Assembly: GCA_937892155.1 (NCBI GenBank)
Contig: CALAUG010000055.1
Span: 1-33,864, forward strand
Direction: 5' to 3'
Source: an uncultured Bacteroidales bacterium
GTDB taxonomy: Bacteria > Bacteroidota > Bacteroidia > Bacteroidales > UBA1715
DNA: 33,864 bases
Shown here: in pieces, positions 8,854-16,806 of the stretch
Position numbering within the stretch: position 1 is the first letter of the stretch
Layout: every line of letters begins with the position of its first letter
Translations under genes and position numbers: made by a program
The notes under the pieces: model-generated
What the model was told of the DNA's origin: nothing
Database searches by the model: none
Seen by the model: the letters and a program-made list of their open reading frames with translations, nothing else

Positions 8854-9984
8854 TTATTCTTCAAATTTATTTTTTACAGGATTAGCATAGATTTTCAATA
8901 CGATTGCTTCCAGGTCGCTTTTGTTTTTCGGCGTATCCAATTTTTCTATGCCGTTTGCCAAATATTCAAGGAAACTTTTCTTGTCTTCTTCTGTATAATA
9001 TTGAGCAAATTTCTTTCCCTTCGTAAGCGTATCGTATGCTATGTAGTTGTTTTTTTCCAAATTGTAGGCGTCGTATATTCTTTGGTCAATTATATGTGCA
9101 AGTTGGCTGAATTTTTCACCTTTGTCAAACGAATCACAGTATTGCAGTTCTTCTTTTGTAATTGGTTTTGTAATTGTAAAGTTTACGTGACCTTTTAGTT
9201 CTACAATACCACGCCAGATGCTTTCGTAGTCCTCATTTTTCCCTTTTTTGTATGTCGTGAAAGATGAAACGAACAATTCTGCAGCTTTGGCAAATGCACA
9301 AGGTTCGTATTCATACGAAACCGATACCGGAGTTATAGCCAGTGCCGATAAGTTTTCAACGAAATTTTCATCGCTGCTCATTGCAAACATTTTGATTACA
9401 GCTGGTTCTGTCTTGTCGTCGCCGTCTTTGGTCCTGCCATTGCGTTGAGCAATCCATACTGAACGCTTTTTTTCTGTAATCACGTGTCGTATATACGATG
9501 ATACGGTGAAATAGTCTCTGTATAAATCACGGAGATTCCCACTTCTATTAATACGGAACATACGGTTGAGTTTACCTAAATCGACAGAAATGTCATTTTT
9601 CATAAGGTTGCTGCCGAATGTTATTTCCGTTTGACCATGTTTTGCTTCATAAAGATAGATGTTGAGTAATGCTGCGTCCAATACAATGTCACGGTGGTTG
9701 GAAATGAACAAGTATGGCTTGTCGTTTGGCAGACTTTCAGCTCCGCTACAAGTGAATTCCGTGATGGAATCACCGATAATACGTTTGATGACAGGAAATG
9801 AAATTGTTTCTTGAAATTCCTGGATGCTTTTAATCTGTAGAAACTCTTTCTTTACCTCGTTAAAACTTTTGTCTGGAGCAAGTTTGTTTACTAACCAGGG
9901 AAAATACATGTCATCGAGCACACTCTTTATGGCCGTTTGTACTTCGTCATCATTATATGGTCGTATGTCGTCAAAATTTGGCAT
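8854..9984 (-). CDS. PlsC-like 1-acyl-glycerol-3-phosphate acyltransferase family protein
   Basis: 376 aa from the ATG at 9984 (MPNFDDIRPYNDDEV); a TTG eight codons earlier overlaps the preceding gene and is less likely. Acyltransferase signature: FISNHRDIVLD at ~residues 94-103, followed by FGSNLMKND, a KLNRMFRINRSG block and WIAQRNGRTKDG. These correspond to the four motifs of glycerophosphate-type acyltransferases. The motif reads His-x5-Asp rather than the usual HX4D if the last Asp is counted, which seems to be a variant of this larger (~380 aa) Bacteroidota subfamily. It probably transfers an acyl chain to a lysolipid at the inner membrane, though no transmembrane helix is obvious. Four bases separate it from the PaaK-like gene upstream, suggesting joint action in lipid or acyl metabolism. 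Confidence 0.8.
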   Translation of the reverse strand: MPNFDDIRPYNDDEVQTAIKSVLDDMYFPWLVNKLAPDKSFNEVKKEFLQIKSIQEFQETISFPVIKRIIGDSITEFTCSGAESLPNDKPYLFISNHRDIVLDAALLNIYLYEAKHGQTEITFGSNLMKNDISVDLGKLNRMFRINRSGNLRDLYRDYFTVSSYIRHVITEKKRSVWIAQRNGRTKDGDDKTEPAVIKMFAMSSDENFVENLSALAITPVSVSYEYEPCAFAKAAELFVSSFTTYKKGKNEDYESIWRGIVELKGHVNFTITKPITKEELQYCDSFDKGEKFSQLAHIIDQRIYDAYNLEKNNYIAYDTLTKGKKFAQYYTEEDKKSFLEYLANGIEKLDTPKNKSDLEAIVLKIYANPVKNKFEE

Positions 9985-9988
9985 AGTG

Positions 9989-11284
9989 CTATTTTTTACG
10001 GTTATCAAAGAATTTTATAGGTTTTCGTTTCGCTTCTGGAAAGTTACGTTTGTTGATTTCATCAATTGGTCTGAACTGTATATTTGGAGCAACGCGGATT
10101 CGTGCTCTAAATCTGTCTTTTAGGTCATTAATCAATTCGTCTTTTGGATTTTTACAGCCAATTGATACTGAAACTTCATCCATACCGATTTCGTTGGTAC
10201 TTGCTTCTACTAAGTAATTCTCAACATACTCAATGTTGTCGAGCACATCGAAAATTGCAGCAGGGTAGAGGGTTGTCCCTTTTACTTTTAACATCTGGTT
10301 CTTTCTTCCTTTTAATGGACTGATTCTCATAGTAGTACGTCCGCAAGAACAAGGCTCGTAATGGAAGCACGCAATGTCACCGGTGCGGAAACGAAGCAAT
10401 GGCATACCTTCCACTCCGAGTGTACAGACTGTCAATTCACCATATTCCCCTTCTTTAACAACATTCCCGTTTTCGTCTATGATTTCGCAGATGATTAATT
10501 CTGGATGGTGATGACCACCTTTCCCAGCACCGCATTCGCAGAACGATGTCCCCATTTCTGTAGATGCGTATGTAGAGTATAATTTAATGTCCCATTTCTC
10601 TTTTATACGTGTACCTAACAGATTCAGGTCGTAATTCTCGTCGCGGAGATTCTCGCCGATGCAGATGGCTTTCTTTACACCGCAGTTTTTGTAGTCTATA
10701 CCATTTTCTTCTGCATATTTAATGATTCGCAAAATGAAAGATGGTACACAAATAATTGCTTCTGGGTGTAAACGTTTTATTGTTTCCCATTGAAGTGCAG
10801 GAATGCCGTTACCAACGCGTATAACCGAACCTCCCATCATCTTAACTCCTTCAAAGTAGGCAAGTCCAGCCATGAAGCGCTTGTCAAGTGTTGTCATAAG
10901 TTGATATACTTCTCCGGGATGTCCGTCTGCGCAGGTGAAAGAAATTGCTTCATTGTAGGCAAGACGTTTCCAGTCGTTTGCTGTGGCTGCAAATGTCGTT
11001 GGCTCACTCAAAGTTCCCGAAGTTGACATATAGTCAACAACCATTGATTTATCTACACAAAGAAACTCGTCGTTATGTAATTGTAAATCCTCTTTGGTCG
11101 TAAAGGGTATATATTTAAGGTCTTCTAATGTCTTGATCTTTTGAATATCAATATGTTCTTTCTGAAACATATTCTTGTAATATGGAGATTTTGCCTGTAA
11201 ATATTGCAACAATTCCCGCATCTTTTCCTCCTGAAACTTCTTGATAACTTCACGAGGTTCAAATTCAATAGCTGGTTTAAACAT
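9989..11284 (-). CDS. PaaK-like adenylate-forming CoA ligase
   Basis: 431 aa, a member of the phenylacetate-CoA ligase branch of the ANL superfamily. It should activate a carboxylic acid as acyl-adenylate and then form a CoA thioester. Seen: PFTTKEDL near residue 60, P-loop STSGTLSEPT at 87-96, YASTEMG (A5) at 239-245, GELTVCTLG, the RTGDIA motif at 300-305, and GRKNQMLKVKGTTLYPAAI with the C-terminal domain Lys region. Cys/His-rich segments CECG (249-252), HHH (258-260) and CSCG (312-315) could form a structural metal site. Many Bacteroidota annotate this gene as phenylacetate-CoA ligase, but the true substrate is unknown. It is the first gene of the minus-strand run and faces the Hdr operon across a 203-base divergent region. 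Confidence 0.85.
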   Translation of the reverse strand: MFKPAIEFEPREVIKKFQEEKMRELLQYLQAKSPYYKNMFQKEHIDIQKIKTLEDLKYIPFTTKEDLQLHNDEFLCVDKSMVVDYMSTSGTLSEPTTFAATANDWKRLAYNEAISFTCADGHPGEVYQLMTTLDKRFMAGLAYFEGVKMMGGSVIRVGNGIPALQWETIKRLHPEAIICVPSFILRIIKYAEENGIDYKNCGVKKAICIGENLRDENYDLNLLGTRIKEKWDIKLYSTYASTEMGTSFCECGAGKGGHHHPELIICEIIDENGNVVKEGEYGELTVCTLGVEGMPLLRFRTGDIACFHYEPCSCGRTTMRISPLKGRKNQMLKVKGTTLYPAAIFDVLDNIEYVENYLVEASTNEIGMDEVSVSIGCKNPKDELINDLKDRFRARIRVAPNIQFRPIDEINKRNFPEAKRKPIKFFDNRKK

Positions 11285-11301
11285 TTTTTTTTCAGTTTTC
11301 G

Positions 11302-11309
11302 CAAATATA
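11302..11309 (-). promoter_or_regulatory. -7 element for the PaaK-like gene
   Basis: Minus-strand TATATTTG fits TAnnTTTG, 17 bases before the ATG at 11284. The spacing to upstream TTTG copies is not canonical. The remainder of the divergent region up to 11487 holds three TACGT copies (11376, 11386, 11402) but no clear plus-strand promoter. Confidence 0.4.
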
Positions 11310-11487
11310 CCAAATAAACAAACTTATATATAATGTGTTGATAAATGGTAAAAAGAAAGTTTGTTGTCTTGAAACTACGTTTTTTTACGTATTCGGGAAT
11401 TTACGTTTTTGCACTATCGTTTTTCTTGAGTTTTTTTTGATACTTTGTTACAGTCAAAAGAAGAATTCAAAACATAAAAGAAACGAT

Positions 11488-12189
11488 ATGGATTATGTTG
11501 CTGAATTAGAGAAAGATGTCCGTTTTCAGGAAGCTCTTCATTCTTGCTTGAATTGTGGCGTATGTTGCGCCATTTGTCCTGCTGCTGAATTTTATAAATA
11601 CGATCCGAGAATGATTGTAACAATTGTTCAACGTCGTGATAACGAAGAAATAGAACATTTGTTGAAGTCGAATTTGATATGGTATTGTGGACAATGTATG
11701 TCCTGCAAAACGCGTTGCCCTCGTGGTAATGCTGCTGGAATGATTATCCAGGCATTACGTACTTTGTCGCAGAAATGTGGTTTTTTCACCGAAAGCGAAA
11801 AAGGCCGTCAACAATATGGATTGAAAAAAACAATAGGCGAAAGTATTCTGAAATATGGTTATTGCGTGCATCCAGTGCTTGTAAAACCCGAACTTCACCC
11901 TGAACAAGGTGTTATTTGGGAATGGGCATACGAAAACCGCGAAGCATTGTACGACCGATTGGGGGCAAATTTGTATAAGGATGGCGCTGGTGCAATGCGC
12001 AAGATTCATCAAAAAAATCTTGATGAACTAGCCGAGATTTTTAGGGTTACCGGCGGTCAGGATTTTTATGATGCGATAGAATCGGCTTCACAGAAAAAAG
12101 CCGAGGAAATGAATATGAGCACCGACGAAAATAACAATGAATATTTGATGCACGTGCTCACGTATAATAGTAACCAACACCAAGATTAA
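11488..12189 (+). CDS. HdrC-like 4Fe-4S protein, first gene of the Hdr operon
   Basis: 233 aa from the ATG at 11488 (MDYVAELEKDVRFQEA); the frame is open further upstream, but that stretch is low-complexity and unlike protein. Two [4Fe-4S] motifs in HdrC style: Cys20-x2-Cys23-x2-Cys26-x3-Cys30-Pro and Cys67-x2-Cys70-x2-Cys73-x3-Cys77-Pro. The remainder (to residue 233) is helical with no further Cys clusters, longer than a minimal HdrC. HdrC proteins relay electrons between the HdrB catalytic subunit and the HdrA flavoprotein. Here hdrB follows after four bases, which supports a physical HdrC-HdrB pair. No signal peptide or membrane segment, so it is cytoplasmic. Confidence 0.82.
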   Translation: MDYVAELEKDVRFQEALHSCLNCGVCCAICPAAEFYKYDPRMIVTIVQRRDNEEIEHLLKSNLIWYCGQCMSCKTRCPRGNAAGMIIQALRTLSQKCGFFTESEKGRQQYGLKKTIGESILKYGYCVHPVLVKPELHPEQGVIWEWAYENREALYDRLGANLYKDGAGAMRKIHQKNLDELAEIFRVTGGQDFYDAIESASQKKAEEMNMSTDENNNEYLMHVLTYNSNQHQD

Positions 12190-12193
12190 GACT

Positions 12194-13261
12194 ATGAATT
12201 TAGAGGGTAAAAAACAAATTTGGAGTTCTTATCAGAAAGAAATAGCCGACGATAATTATTATTATGCGCGTAGTTGCATCCGTCAGAATTTTTTCCCTGC
12301 TTCTGAAGTGGCGTTCTTGCGTATTTTGCGTGATGAATTGGGAAAAAATATTTTCGACGATCCGAATCATACAACGTGTACGGGTATCGGTTATCATTCC
12401 GATATTGTTCCGTTCGATACTATACAAACAGTTGTTGCCCGTCATTTTGCATTGATGACGGAAGCTGGTTTGGAAAATGTGGCAATTTCGTGCGTGACGT
12501 CTTTTGGCATATATACCGAAATTCTTGATTTGTGGCAACATTTTCCGGAACAGTTGGAGAAAATCCGCGAGTATTTGTACAAAGCTACAAAACGCGAGTT
12601 TAATGTGCCAAAGAACATTGCCCATACCAGCGATATTATCTATAAATTCCGTGATGAAATCGCTCAAAAGGCAAAATACAAATTGGTAAATGCCAAAACG
12701 GGAGAACCATTGAACGTCGTGGAACATATTGGTTGCCACTATGCAAAAATGTTTCCAACAAAGGGTGTTGGCGGAGCAGAATTTCCACAAGTTTTGAGTG
12801 GTATGATTGAATCGTGGGGTGGAAATGTGGTTGATTATCCAGAACGACGCCATTGTTGCGGATTTGGTTTCCGAAACTATTTGGTTCAGGCAAATCGTGG
12901 TTATTCGGTTTCAAATACGAAAAAGAAATTGGAATCGATGAAATCGTACAAACCCGATTTTATTGTTGCTAATTGTCCAGGATGTTCAATGTTTATGGAC
13001 AAATGGCAATATACATTGGCAGAAATGGAAGGCGTGACTTACGATGAAAATGGTTACGGAATACCGGTTTTGACATACGAAGAAATGGCAGGTCTGGTTC
13101 TTGGCTACAATCCATGGGATTTAGGATTGCAAATGCATCAGGTTCAATGCGAACCATTGCTTGATAAACTTGGTATAGAATACGATCCAAAAGCAAAATA
13201 CTTGGACAAAAACGGAAATCAAATGCCGATTCCTGAAAGTCCAATAAATTTGAAGTGTTAG
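12194..13261 (+). CDS. HdrB-like CCG-domain protein, N-terminal CCG site incomplete
   Basis: 355 aa. HdrB subunits have two CCG domains, each binding a cluster with five Cys. Seen: the C-terminal CCG domain is complete (Cys181 in HIGCHYAK, Cys221-Cys222 in CCGFG, Cys261-x2-Cys264 in CPGC). The N-terminal one is reduced: Cys28, then CTG at 62-64 instead of CCG, and CVTS at 100-103 instead of CxxC. So it keeps three of the five ligands and probably holds no normal noncubane cluster there. This may be a property of the bacterial subfamily. The protein ends in an extension after ~residue 290 (PWDLGLQMHQVQ and a Pro/Asn-rich tail). It lies four bases after hdrC; 105 bases separate it from the hdrA-like gene. 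Confidence 0.82.
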   Translation: MNLEGKKQIWSSYQKEIADDNYYYARSCIRQNFFPASEVAFLRILRDELGKNIFDDPNHTTCTGIGYHSDIVPFDTIQTVVARHFALMTEAGLENVAISCVTSFGIYTEILDLWQHFPEQLEKIREYLYKATKREFNVPKNIAHTSDIIYKFRDEIAQKAKYKLVNAKTGEPLNVVEHIGCHYAKMFPTKGVGGAEFPQVLSGMIESWGGNVVDYPERRHCCGFGFRNYLVQANRGYSVSNTKKKLESMKSYKPDFIVANCPGCSMFMDKWQYTLAEMEGVTYDENGYGIPVLTYEEMAGLVLGYNPWDLGLQMHQVQCEPLLDKLGIEYDPKAKYLDKNGNQMPIPESPINLKC

Positions 13262-13291
13262 TTTGTAATGATAAATGTTTAATGGAAAATT

Positions 13292-13362
13292 GACGATTGA
13301 GAATTGACAGTTACGTTAGAGGTAATTGCAATTATCAATTATCAGTTATCAATTATCAATTG
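13292..13362 (+). repeat. Short AT-rich repeats between the hdrB- and hdrA-like genes
   Basis: The gap 13262-13366 contains degenerate GAATTGACAG / AATTGACG units (13290-13311), then a nearly perfect tandem array of ATTATCAATT-type units (13330-13361) running up to five bases before the hdrA-like ATG. Similar AATTATCAATT arrays occur between genes of several bacterial phyla; function is unknown. The repeat separates an otherwise tight operon. Confidence 0.6.
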
Positions 13363-13366
13363 AAAT

Positions 13367-14404
13367 ATGATAGACGTTCTCATAATTGGTGGCGGAATTG
13401 CTGGTATTGAAGCGGCTTGTTCGTTGCAGGATTTAGGTTACGAAACCGTAGTTGTTGAAAAAGAAAAAAACATTGGCGGACACGTAAATAATTGGAACAC
13501 ACTGTTCCCTACGTTTCGTGAAGCGTCGGAGGTAATTGCTCATTACACCGACGAAACGCGTAAACGTGCTCTTACCATATATCTTAATACCGATGTTATT
13601 TCTATTAAAAAGTTGGAAGATGGCGCATTCGAAGTTCATACATCGCGCGACGTTGTTTTTCGTAGCCGTGCGGTAGTGATTGCTTCGGGTTACAATCTTT
13701 TCAATGCGGAACGTAAAGAGGAATATGGTTATAAGATTTACGACAATGTATTGACTTCCGCCGATTTGGAAAAGCGTTTCAATCAGTTGAATGGACAAGA
13801 GTTTAGAACTCCAACAGATAAAATTCCTCAAAAAATTGCTTTTATTCATTGTGTTGGTTCGCGTGACGAAAAATCGGGCAATCACTATTGTTCAAAATTG
13901 TGCTGCGTAACGGCTGTGAAACAAGCCATACACATGAAACAATTATTCCCGCAGGCCGAAGTGTTCTGTTGTTATATGGATTTGCGTATGTACGGACAAG
14001 GTTTCGAGGAAATGTACCGCGAAGCTCAGGAAAAATACCACGTACAGTTTGTTCGTGGCCGTTTGTCAGAAGTTGCCGAAAATCCTGACGGAACATTGCA
14101 ATTGAAGGTGGAAGATACGTTGGCTGCCCGTCCTTGCAGAATGCACGTCGATATGTTGGTGTTGATGGTTGGCATGGAATCACCAAAAAGCACTGCTTTG
14201 TTCCAGCAATCGTGTGGATTGGAATGTGCAGCAAATCGTTTCGTAAAACCTTTGGATCATCATATTGGCTCAAACTTGACGAACGTTCCGGGGTTGTTCA
14301 CAGCGGGAACAAGCGTAGGACCAATGTCGATTTTTGATACGGTAAGTCACGCAAAAGCGGCGGCATTTGCTGTCCGTGATTATTTTATTAATTCGGCGAT
14401 ATGA
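13367..14404 (+). CDS. HdrA/QmoA-like FAD oxidoreductase (short form)
   Basis: 345 aa. N-terminal FAD-binding Rossmann motif GGGIAG at 8-13 with the acidic end of strand 2 (VVVEKE), IGGHVNNW typical of HdrA, and the ASGYNLF segment. The HdrA cluster site is visible: HCVGSRDEK (Cys162) and YCSKLCC (Cys175, Cys179, Cys180). The C-terminal ATP/FAD-type motif is VPGLFTAGTSVGPMSI at 307-322. It lacks the N-terminal insertion and the C-terminal ferredoxin domain of methanogen HdrA (~650 aa), so it is nearer in size to QmoA of sulfate reducers. Role inferred: FAD hub passing electrons between the HdrC/HdrB proteins and the membrane subunit. Its stop overlaps the next start by four bases (ATGA). Confidence 0.82.
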   Translation: MIDVLIIGGGIAGIEAACSLQDLGYETVVVEKEKNIGGHVNNWNTLFPTFREASEVIAHYTDETRKRALTIYLNTDVISIKKLEDGAFEVHTSRDVVFRSRAVVIASGYNLFNAERKEEYGYKIYDNVLTSADLEKRFNQLNGQEFRTPTDKIPQKIAFIHCVGSRDEKSGNHYCSKLCCVTAVKQAIHMKQLFPQAEVFCCYMDLRMYGQGFEEMYREAQEKYHVQFVRGRLSEVAENPDGTLQLKVEDTLAARPCRMHVDMLVLMVGMESPKSTALFQQSCGLECAANRFVKPLDHHIGSNLTNVPGLFTAGTSVGPMSIFDTVSHAKAAAFAVRDYFINSAI

Positions 14405-14748
14405 AAGATTTCGGCTTTACTACAACAAAATCACGTGCGGTTGACTACGACAAAACCGACAAACGTTTGATTCGCTATATTCTCGAAAACGAACCTACGT
14501 TCAACGCTTGTTTGTCGTGCGGTTCGTGTACTGCAATTTGCAGCGCGGGAAATCTTACTGCATTCAATATCAGAAAATTGAACTTGCAGATTCGTTTGGG
14601 CGACTTGGCGAAAACCCACGAGGAAATAGATAAATGTATGTTGTGCGGAAAATGTTTGTTGGAATGTCCGCGCGGCATCAATACCCGAAATGTTATAATG
14701 TTGATCAAAAAAGGATTGACAATTTTTGACATTAAAGATCAAGAATAA
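14401..14748 (+). CDS. Second HdrC-like 4Fe-4S protein
   Basis: 115 aa, almost only two ferredoxin-like sites: CLSCGSCTAIC (residues ~38-48) and CMLCGKCLLECP (~80-91). This is the compact HdrC form. It overlaps the hdrA-like gene by four bases and the membrane subunit by one base (TAATG), so the three are very likely translated together. It probably wires HdrA to the membrane HdrE/HdrD fusion, while the first HdrC serves HdrB. Cytoplasmic; no signal or membrane segment. Confidence 0.8.
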   Translation: MKDFGFTTTKSRAVDYDKTDKRLIRYILENEPTFNACLSCGSCTAICSAGNLTAFNIRKLNLQIRLGDLAKTHEEIDKCMLCGKCLLECPRGINTRNVIMLIKKGLTIFDIKDQE

Positions 14749-16523
14749 TGGAAAACAGCTTCGTACTACCATTTACCGTTGGATTGATAATCCTGTTGCT
14801 TATTTTACTTGTAAAATATAGCCTTTGGATTTCAAAACTTTCGAAAATAGATAAACTGCGTATCGTTCATAGTATTTTCACACGACGTACGTTGGCCGCA
14901 ATCAAGGAATGTTTTATGGAATGTTTGATTCACCGTCGTATATTCAAACGAAATCCGTTGTTGGGATATATGCACATGAGTCTTGCGTTCGGTTGGTTTT
15001 TGCTGATAGTGTTCGGTCACGTTGAATGGGCTGTGTATTCAGGCTCGGGACTGACATATCCGTGGAATCCGATTTTCTTCCAATATTTTGTTCACGACAC
15101 ATTCCCGGGTGAACCGTTTATGGCAAACTTGATGGACTTTTTGCTGCTGTTTGTGTTGAGCGGCGTATTGCTTGCGTATTTTAAACGAATCAACAGTAAA
15201 ATTTTCGGTATCAAGAAAACTACGAAACTGAAACCCGGCGATAGATTCGCAATGTATTCGTTGTGGCTGATTTTTCCATTACGTTTGTTGGCCGAAGGTG
15301 CAACAGCGTCGTTCTATCATAATGGTGGATTTTTGACGAATGCTGTCGGTCATTTCTTTGAATGGATAGAAATAAGCCACGCAACCGAAAATGCGTTGTG
15401 GTGGGGCTATTCAATCAGTTTGGGCGTGTTCTTCGTTTGTATGCCGTGGTCGCGTTATATGCACATTTTAACGGAAGTTTTGTTGATATGCGTTCGAAGC
15501 ACGGGAGTGAAGTTGAAAAAGGAATTCAATTCATATTCGCGTATTCAAGTGTATTCGTGCTCACGTTGCGGAATTTGTATAGATGTGTGTCAGATGCACA
15601 TTTCAAATATATCGAACAACCAGTCCGTATATATTTTGAAAAACATCCGCGACCAAAACTTAACAGACCGAAAGTTGTTCAACTGCTTGTTGTGCGGCCG
15701 TTGCGAGCAAGCATGTCCGGTCAATATCAATTTGAACGATTTGCGTATTTCACAACGTATCCGTGCGACTAAGGAATATAATTCTGATTATGCATTTTTG
15801 CAGACATTGCCTGTAGAACCGCCACAGGAAAATACGAAACCAGAAGTGATTTATTTTGCAGGTTGTATGACGCACATGACGCCGGGTATAAAGAAATCCG
15901 TAGTAAAAGTATTGGAAAAGGCCAATGTGAATTATCAATTTTTGGACAAGGAAAAAGGAGCGTGTTGCGGTCGTCCGTTGATGTTGGCCGGACAATACCA
16001 GGCGGCAAAGAAGTTGATAGAGTACAATCGCGAAAAAATTATAGAATCGGGAGCAACAACATTGTTGGTTTCGTGTCCGATTTGTTACAAAGTGTTTAGA
16101 GACGATTATGAATTAGGTCAAATCACCATTAAGCACCATTCCGAATACTTCTTGGAGTTGGTACAGCAAGGACGAATTTCGTTGAAGAAATCCGACAAAT
16201 CTATTGTATATCACGATCCGTGCGAATTAGGACGAGGTTGCGGAGTGTACGAGCCACCACGTGATTTGTTGCGCATGACAGGCGCTTTGCAGAGTACGCA
16301 GCAGGAAAAAGTCAACTCTTTGTGTTGCAGTGGCTCGCTTGGCGATTTGAGTTTGTCTATGGCATCGAGAAACGAGATTAAAGCAGAAACACTCAAAGTT
16401 TTGTTGAAACAAAATCCCGACGTGTTGGCTACAGCTTGTCCGTTGTGCAAAAAGACCTTTGTGAAAGGTGTTGACGTTCAAGTGAAAGATATAGCGGAAA
16501 TCGTTGCGGATGCGATGGAGTAG
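14748..16523 (+). CDS. Membrane HdrE/HdrD-type fusion (cytochrome b-like + ferredoxin + two CCG domains)
   Basis: 591 aa. The N-terminal ~250 residues contain about five membrane helices (near 7-29, 75-95, 125-146, 165-185, 218-250) with His residues (His76, His91, His201, His211, His239) that could ligate haem b, as in HdrE / DsrM / NarI-like subunits. Then two [4Fe-4S] motifs, CSRCGICIDVC (271-281) and CLLCGRCEQACP (314-324). Then two CCG domains: Cys373, Cys406-Cys407, Cys443, Cys446; and Cys492, Cys526-Cys527, Cys564, Cys567. It thus fuses DsrM-like and DsrK-like parts in one chain. Expected role: exchange electrons between the quinone pool and the HdrABC-like soluble complex. It is the last gene of the operon. 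The CCG ligands look complete. Confidence 0.85.
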   Translation: MENSFVLPFTVGLIILLLILLVKYSLWISKLSKIDKLRIVHSIFTRRTLAAIKECFMECLIHRRIFKRNPLLGYMHMSLAFGWFLLIVFGHVEWAVYSGSGLTYPWNPIFFQYFVHDTFPGEPFMANLMDFLLLFVLSGVLLAYFKRINSKIFGIKKTTKLKPGDRFAMYSLWLIFPLRLLAEGATASFYHNGGFLTNAVGHFFEWIEISHATENALWWGYSISLGVFFVCMPWSRYMHILTEVLLICVRSTGVKLKKEFNSYSRIQVYSCSRCGICIDVCQMHISNISNNQSVYILKNIRDQNLTDRKLFNCLLCGRCEQACPVNINLNDLRISQRIRATKEYNSDYAFLQTLPVEPPQENTKPEVIYFAGCMTHMTPGIKKSVVKVLEKANVNYQFLDKEKGACCGRPLMLAGQYQAAKKLIEYNREKIIESGATTLLVSCPICYKVFRDDYELGQITIKHHSEYFLELVQQGRISLKKSDKSIVYHDPCELGRGCGVYEPPRDLLRMTGALQSTQQEKVNSLCCSGSLGDLSLSMASRNEIKAETLKVLLKQNPDVLATACPLCKKTFVKGVDVQVKDIAEIVADAME

Positions 16524-16670
16524 GCTTCTTCGTGTAATTTTATGTAGTAGTCATCTTCATGTCCTGTAAATTGGAAAGAACCAGATTCTATTCCGAAAAA
16601 ATGGTGTTTACATTTTCATTCGAGATGTTGATAAATATTGTCAAAAGAACAATTTGCGACGGGTAAAATA

Positions 16671-16801
16671 TGTAATTTTGCATACGATACGAGGTGAAGA
16701 TAGACTTTTCTATAGACATCTGGTACGACAGCAGTAAATACACTCAGAAATATGGCTGAGCCAATGATAGAAATTTCAAAATGATAATCAATAATCTATA
16801 A
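16671..16801 (+). pseudogene. Decayed 3' end of an NRPS gene (C-domain tail)
   Basis: Frame from 16694 reads VKIDFSIDIWYDSSKYTQKY, then Gly, a TGA stop, then 13 codons ending in MIINNL and TAA at 16799-16801. The intact NRPS at 20010-22871 ends FEVWYDSSKYTHKY followed by 15 codons to SIINKL and stop. The two tails align without gaps from the Trp codon to the stop, with one GAA-to-TGA change. Just upstream, in a frame shifted by one base, CNFAYD (16671-16688) matches CTFIYD of the same protein. Between 16524 and 16670 no further homology could be seen by eye. So this is the remnant of a lost NRPS module, broken by a frameshift and a stop. Confidence 0.75.
16673..16680 (+). promoter_or_regulatory. 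Possible -7 element for the NRPS island
   Basis: TAATTTTG fits TAnnTTTG and has TTTG at 16653-16656 upstream (16-base spacer, shorter than usual). It lies inside the NRPS remnant, ~127 bases before the first gene of the island, so a transcript from here would carry the remnant as its leader. Confidence 0.3.
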
Positions 16802-16806
16802 TTTTT

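Noticed and set aside
11376..11410. Three TACGT copies (two as TACGTTTTT) upstream of the Hdr operon as a regulator site
   Set aside because: Spacing of 10 and 16 bases is irregular and the AT-rich context makes chance copies likely; not listed as an operator.
11335..11487. Upstream extension of the first HdrC by 51 codons
   Set aside because: The extension is T-rich, Phe/Leu-rich and unlike any HdrC N-terminus; MDYVAELEKDV at 11488 is a natural start.
16227..16610. Minus-strand frame running from the hdr fusion gene into the intergenic gap, with a plausible stretch around GHEDDYYIKLHEE; considered as a phosphopantetheinyl transferase remnant
   Set aside because: No PPTase motif (GIDxE or WxxKEA) is present and most of the frame is antisense to the CCG domains; the similarity is too short.
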